NCBI RefSeq assembly: GCF_947495565.1
Contig: NZ_CANLZM010000020.1
Location: 1 to 45,691, forward strand
Source: an uncultured Pontibacter sp.
Lineage (GTDB): Bacteria; Bacteroidota; Bacteroidia; Cytophagales; Hymenobacteraceae
Direction: 5' to 3'
DNA: 45,691 bases
The notes under the pieces were generated by a model. That model searched no databases and had not been told where the DNA came from. It worked only from the letters and a program-made list of their open reading frames with translations. Shown here one piece after another: positions 42,415 through 45,691 of this stretch. Every line of letters begins with the position of its first letter. The first letter of the stretch is position 1. Both the position numbers and the translations under genes were made by a program.

Positions 42415-43614
42415 TCACACCGATGGGTGCAGATTCGCCATGCCGAAAGAGCAGGGCGTTAACTCATTTTGTAAAAACTTTAAAGAATTAGCTCTTTCAT
42501 TTGCCAGCACTTGATTTACTCTATCCCAATCAATTGGTTTATTAAGTAAATTATAGTCAATGTGTTTTGTGTCTGTAATGAGCCTTTCTTCTAAGTCAAA
42601 CATTTTTAAAATCGACTCAAATCGGGCTAAGCCTCTTTTTCTATTGCCTAACGCTAAAAAAGGTTTATTAAATAGTATGGAAAAGGCACAGCCATGAAAA
42701 GAGTCACATATAACAAATTTTGCATCCATTACCCCTCTCAACCACCTTGTTACAGGAGGATAAGCGCAATTCTCCAGGTCTTTTTTGTTTCCAATAGTTA
42801 ACGGTTTGTTTTGTGTAACTGTAAAGGGTTTCAAATTAAGGATATTGGCAACCTCATTGATCAATTGCTCCTTATCTATGTCATTATCCAACACATAAGT
42901 CATTAAGGTGCCATCAACTTCCGGTTCATTTTCATTCTGAATCAACTTGTAATAATCATTTGGTTTCAAAAGCAGGGTGGGGTCTAATACTTGGGTTGCT
43001 TCTATACCAAGGTGCTGTTTACATAATATTTTTCCGGAAGACTCTCTCACAGAAACAGCATGAAATTTTTTTGCTAACCTTGCGCACCGCTCTGTATGCT
43101 TTTTATTGAATGTCCAATTAGAAACCCCAAAGGATGCCGCATACGTTATTTTCCTGACTTGATTATTTCCTTCTATAAAATCCAGGAAGTAATTGCTGAT
43201 ATTAGGAGAATATTTAGGCCTCCATACCTGATCGCTTCCAACTACATAGGCATCAAAATTATCGTTATTTAGCTGTTGCATACCAGCATTTGTATCTATT
43301 GCTGGAGTGATAGGAGCTATGTATTTATGCTTAAAATAAGAAGTATGCATTCCAACTTTTTGCTCTTGCTCAGCTGTAAGTATGGATAGTTTGTAATTTT
43401 TGTTGTTTAACAAATAGCCATGAAAAATCATTTTTAAGTAAGCCTTTATCCTTTTCGATATCTTCTTTCTGTTATATATTCGATTGATAATCCAGACTGT
43501 ATAGCCAAAGCTTTTTAAGGTTTGCTGTAAAGCATATGCCTGAAGCAGCCCTCCATAGTTATTGTGGAGAGGCTGTGTTAGAATGCCTATTTTTTTGGGT
43601 TGATTGACTTCCAT
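42415..43614 (-). CDS. Polysaccharide pyruvyl transferase family protein
   Basis: A 399-residue protein of the family PF04230 (CsaB/WcaK-like), which adds ketal pyruvate to cell-surface sugars. Visible features are the N-terminal Asn-Tyr-Gly-Gly-Leu-Leu-Gln-Ala-Tyr-Ala-Leu-Gln, the Val-Gly-Ser-Asp-Gln-Val-Trp segment, and Asp-Ser-Phe-His-Gly-Cys-Ala-Phe-Ser near residue 310. The gene is AT-rich and its codon choice differs from the rest of the window. Its partner is five bases upstream on the same strand. This pair is common in exopolysaccharide clusters and may have been acquired. Confidence 0.9.
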   Translation of the reverse strand: MEVNQPKKIGILTQPLHNNYGGLLQAYALQQTLKSFGYTVWIINRIYNRKKISKRIKAYLKMIFHGYLLNNKNYKLSILTAEQEQKVGMHTSYFKHKYIAPITPAIDTNAGMQQLNNDNFDAYVVGSDQVWRPKYSPNISNYFLDFIEGNNQVRKITYAASFGVSNWTFNKKHTERCARLAKKFHAVSVRESSGKILCKQHLGIEATQVLDPTLLLKPNDYYKLIQNENEPEVDGTLMTYVLDNDIDKEQLINEVANILNLKPFTVTQNKPLTIGNKKDLENCAYPPVTRWLRGVMDAKFVICDSFHGCAFSILFNKPFLALGNRKRGLARFESILKMFDLEERLITDTKHIDYNLLNKPIDWDRVNQVLANERANSLKFLQNELTPCSFGMANLHPSV

Positions 43615-43619
43615 AGCTT

Positions 43620-44954
43620 TTAAGGTAAATATTTTCGGACTTTCTGATTTATTTTGGTTAGAACCTTCAACTGCAGTAAGTCTGTTGATAGATCAGAGTC
43701 AAAGTTTTTAGCATTGGGACTAATTGACCATAATTCAAGGCTTTTGGCACGTACTTTCAGCCTTAGGTTCTGAACAAATCTGTTTGGTACAGATATTTTG
43801 CTGTCTGTAAACCTTTTTGGAGGGATTATTTTTCCTTGAGCTAAGGCTTTTTTTATTCGAAACGGCTGTGCATTTTGTCTATGATTAAAACTCCCACGCT
43901 GAGACTTCAGGAAATCCGCAAGCGGTAGCAACTGTACATTTAGTTCTTTATTTTGGATAGCAGTCTGAATTAATTGTTCTGCAGCAGCGGATCGTGTAAC
44001 TATCACACTTGTACCTGATCCGTCGCGTGCATGAGGGTTAAACCAGGCATCCCCTAGAGAAATATCGGCTAGTTCAGTGGTAACATCATCACAAAAATCA
44101 CATGCATTGGCCTTAAATAAACCAGTACCCCACATGTCTCCGACTGTCTTCATTTTTATCTTTCTCTCTGCTTTGGACTTAATATCTGTGCAGCCGAAGG
44201 AGTAGTCATAGGCGGTGGAAGAGTAGTCTTTTATTCTGTATTGAGGACTTACAAAGCAGCCAATTTCAGCACCAGCTTTTGAGGCCATGTATTCCGTAAA
44301 AAACGCACTTTTTAGTCCGCCGCAAATTATGCCAACCAAAAATTTTATTTTTTCCTGAAGTTCCGGGTGGTGATACTGGGCAAGCCTGATAGCCTTTATA
44401 AAACAAGCCACGCCTGCTATGGCAACTACACCCGGTAAGTCCTTGAGCAAAGGAAGAACAGTAGCAAATGTTACCGGATAGTATTTTGTTCTAGTAGCGT
44501 GCAAAAGTTCCTCTGTAGAACTGCTTATGCAATACTCATAGAAGTTAGTAGCTGACTCTCTGACTGAAATTATATGATCAACCTCACCACTTTCTATTAA
44601 ATAAGAGAAAACATAGGTTGCTAGCCCTCCGGAGGAAGATTCAGTTCTGAATTTCTGAGAAAAGCCGACGTATAGATTGTTATACCTGCCGATGTTCTTC
44701 TGATAATTTGGGGCATCTTCCAAAAATAAAGTAGCTAACTCGTCCTCCGATTTAACTTTTTCGTTAGGCCTCGGGTTGAAAGGACAAAGGTCTAAATTGT
44801 ATTTCTCAGAGAGGGTATCTTGCTTTAGATGAGGTATTAAAAATCCACTTTCATTCCATTCCATTTTTAATTCGCTCTCATTACTATAAGTACACATTCC
44901 GCAACCAACACATAGGTCGTTGGCTACTACAATATTCTTTTCCTTTGTAAGCAT
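43620..44954 (-). CDS. F420 hydrogenase/dehydrogenase beta-subunit-like protein
   Basis: A 444-residue protein. Its N-terminus has Cys-Val-Gly-Cys-Gly-Met-Cys with a following Leu-Cys-Pro-Phe-Asn-Pro, a ferredoxin-type cluster site. The middle and C-terminus fit the FrhB/FdhB family (PF04422, PF04432), with Ser-Ser-Ser-Gly-Gly-Leu-Ala-Thr-Tyr, Gly-Val-Ala-Cys and a Cys-Asp-Phe-Cys pair. In bacteria such proteins are found beside polysaccharide pyruvyl transferases in surface-sugar loci; their function there is unknown and F420 itself is not expected in this group. AT-rich, as its neighbour. Confidence 0.87.
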   Translation of the reverse strand: MLTKEKNIVVANDLCVGCGMCTYSNESELKMEWNESGFLIPHLKQDTLSEKYNLDLCPFNPRPNEKVKSEDELATLFLEDAPNYQKNIGRYNNLYVGFSQKFRTESSSGGLATYVFSYLIESGEVDHIISVRESATNFYEYCISSSTEELLHATRTKYYPVTFATVLPLLKDLPGVVAIAGVACFIKAIRLAQYHHPELQEKIKFLVGIICGGLKSAFFTEYMASKAGAEIGCFVSPQYRIKDYSSTAYDYSFGCTDIKSKAERKIKMKTVGDMWGTGLFKANACDFCDDVTTELADISLGDAWFNPHARDGSGTSVIVTRSAAAEQLIQTAIQNKELNVQLLPLADFLKSQRGSFNHRQNAQPFRIKKALAQGKIIPPKRFTDSKISVPNRFVQNLRLKVRAKSLELWSISPNAKNFDSDLSTDLLQLKVLTKINQKVRKYLP

Positions 44955-45691
44955 AATTCATAGACTTTAAAATATGATGAAAGGCATTAAATGAGAAGTA
45001 TAGCTCAGCAAGTATAATCAGAATTATCAGGGAGAATTTGACTTATATGACATATCTTTTTAGACAAAAATCATTCAAAGTAATAGGGGATAGATTTTTA
45101 ATATGAGCCGCTAAGGAGTATGTAAGCTGTAAGTATAATTTATTATGTGATAAATATAGTTTAAACATTTATACGTAAAGTTATAATTTTGTTTTTAAGT
45201 TTTATATTAACTTTAAATTAATAAATATGGCTATTTGAAAAACTGATCTAGATTTAAATAATTGATTATTGATATATTTACATCTTTTGCAGTTTAAATA
45301 TGGGAATTTTTATTGTATTAAATTATACTAGAGAAATTTCAGTAAATGCTACTACTACTTAATAAGGGTACTGGACTTTTACTAGCTGTTGAACAAAGTA
45401 ATACTCTGAATACATGCTTTAAATTCAACAAATAACTGTTTAAGAACAATTAAAAAAGGGGTGCAACAGTTGGTAATCCTATGTTACAGGAGTGATGTTT
45501 GTTAAGGCTGAATTCGTGTTGGAGTTAGGGATTTGCAGCAAACATAAATAAATGCAATAGCCCACCCTAACCTAACAGTTAAAGTGGGCTACTACAGAGA
45601 AATTTATACTTTAGCTTAGAGGCTGTTTTGATTTTATTTTGATAATTTTTTAAGCATCAAGTGAATCATAGCCACTCGTATCATTGTCTCA
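44955..45691. other. AT-rich gene-free region
   Basis: About 737 bases with no supported ORF or RNA gene, very AT-rich between 45,100 and 45,350. Copies of AAGTATA/TATACTT reappear here (about 44,991, 45,011, 45,131 and 45,604). A small hairpin lies at 45558-45591. It may carry the promoter for the pair at 42415-44954 and the end of a gene beyond the window. Confidence 0.6.
45558..45591. terminator. Possible hairpin terminator
   Basis: TAGCCCAC (45558-45565) pairs with GTGGGCTA (45584-45591), an 8-bp stem with an 18-base loop. No long T run follows on the plus strand; the minus strand is T-rich downstream. It may terminate a minus-strand gene that lies to the right of the window. Confidence 0.4.

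Larger units (their letters stand above)
1..45691. repeat. Dispersed AAGTATA / TATACTT word
   Basis: A seven-base word that recurs throughout the window in both orientations, inside genes (as Ser-Ile AGT-ATA and Ile-Leu ATA-CTT codon pairs), in spacers and in terminator stems. By hand I count roughly 75 copies of the AGTATA core on either strand, most preceded by A, where base composition predicts 22-26. Good examples: 7501, 9531, 16461, 16531, 18834, 23261, 28461, 30501, 32281, 35823, 37350. None is seen in 42,415-44,954. Confidence 0.7.

Noticed and set aside
44955..45691. Hidden small genes or tRNAs in the AT-rich end
   Set aside because: No start-to-stop frame with gene-like composition and no cloverleaf was found.

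Overview
The window looks like chromosomal DNA of a Bacteroidota bacterium, probably Cytophagales of the Hymenobacteraceae (Pontibacter-like). I infer this from weak or absent Shine-Dalgarno sequences, OMP_b-brl_2-type porin and lipoprotein genes, mid-range GC, and the family content. No rRNA, tRNA, CRISPR array, transposase or phage gene was seen.

Layout. (1) 1-4,760 holds ordinary singletons: a NUDIX hydrolase, a class C beta-lactamase-fold serine hydrolase, a DEDDh exonuclease, a membrane-anchored metallo-beta-lactamase-fold hydrolase and an outer-membrane beta-barrel protein. (2) 4,926-18,790 is a co-directional block of ten genes that I do not recognise as a described system. It has a small membrane-anchored protein, a TelA-family protein, a 59-residue protein, an unknown protein, then (after an oppositely oriented hexapeptide acetyltransferase) a lipoprotein with a degenerate vWA-like fold, a three-helix membrane protein, a tubulin/FtsZ-like GTPase, a 1,154-residue protein with an actin/Hsp70-like ATPase module, a coiled-coil membrane protein, a MotA/ExbB-like channel with a long coiled-coil tail, and a MotB/OmpA-like partner. 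The last pair resembles the ZorA/ZorB motor of Zorya, but no Zorya effector is present. This is the best candidate for an undescribed envelope-spanning machine.

(3) 19,257-40,040 is a molybdenum hydroxylase and cofactor region. Two enzyme sets each encode a [2Fe-2S] subunit, a FAD subunit with an extra four-cysteine insertion as in PaoB, and two tandem large subunits. Around them lie MobA, XdhC, MocA, MoaD, MoaE, MoaA, MoaC, a TauE/SafE permease, MoeA and a MoeB-rhodanese fusion. Together these cover cPMP synthesis, sulfur insertion, molybdate insertion, nucleotide addition and enzyme maturation. The second enzyme carries a twin-arginine signal on its iron-sulfur subunit and the first does not, so they may work in different compartments.

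(4) 40,136-42,350 carries a family 2 glycosyltransferase, a VKOR-like membrane protein and a fatty acid hydroxylase/sterol desaturase. (5) 42,415-45,691 is AT-rich: a polysaccharide pyruvyl transferase and an F420-hydrogenase-beta-like protein, a pair typical of exopolysaccharide clusters and possibly acquired, then about 740 bases without a gene.

Across nearly the whole window the short word AAGTATA (reverse TATACTT) is strikingly frequent, inside genes, in spacers and in terminators. It is absent from the two AT-rich genes at the right.
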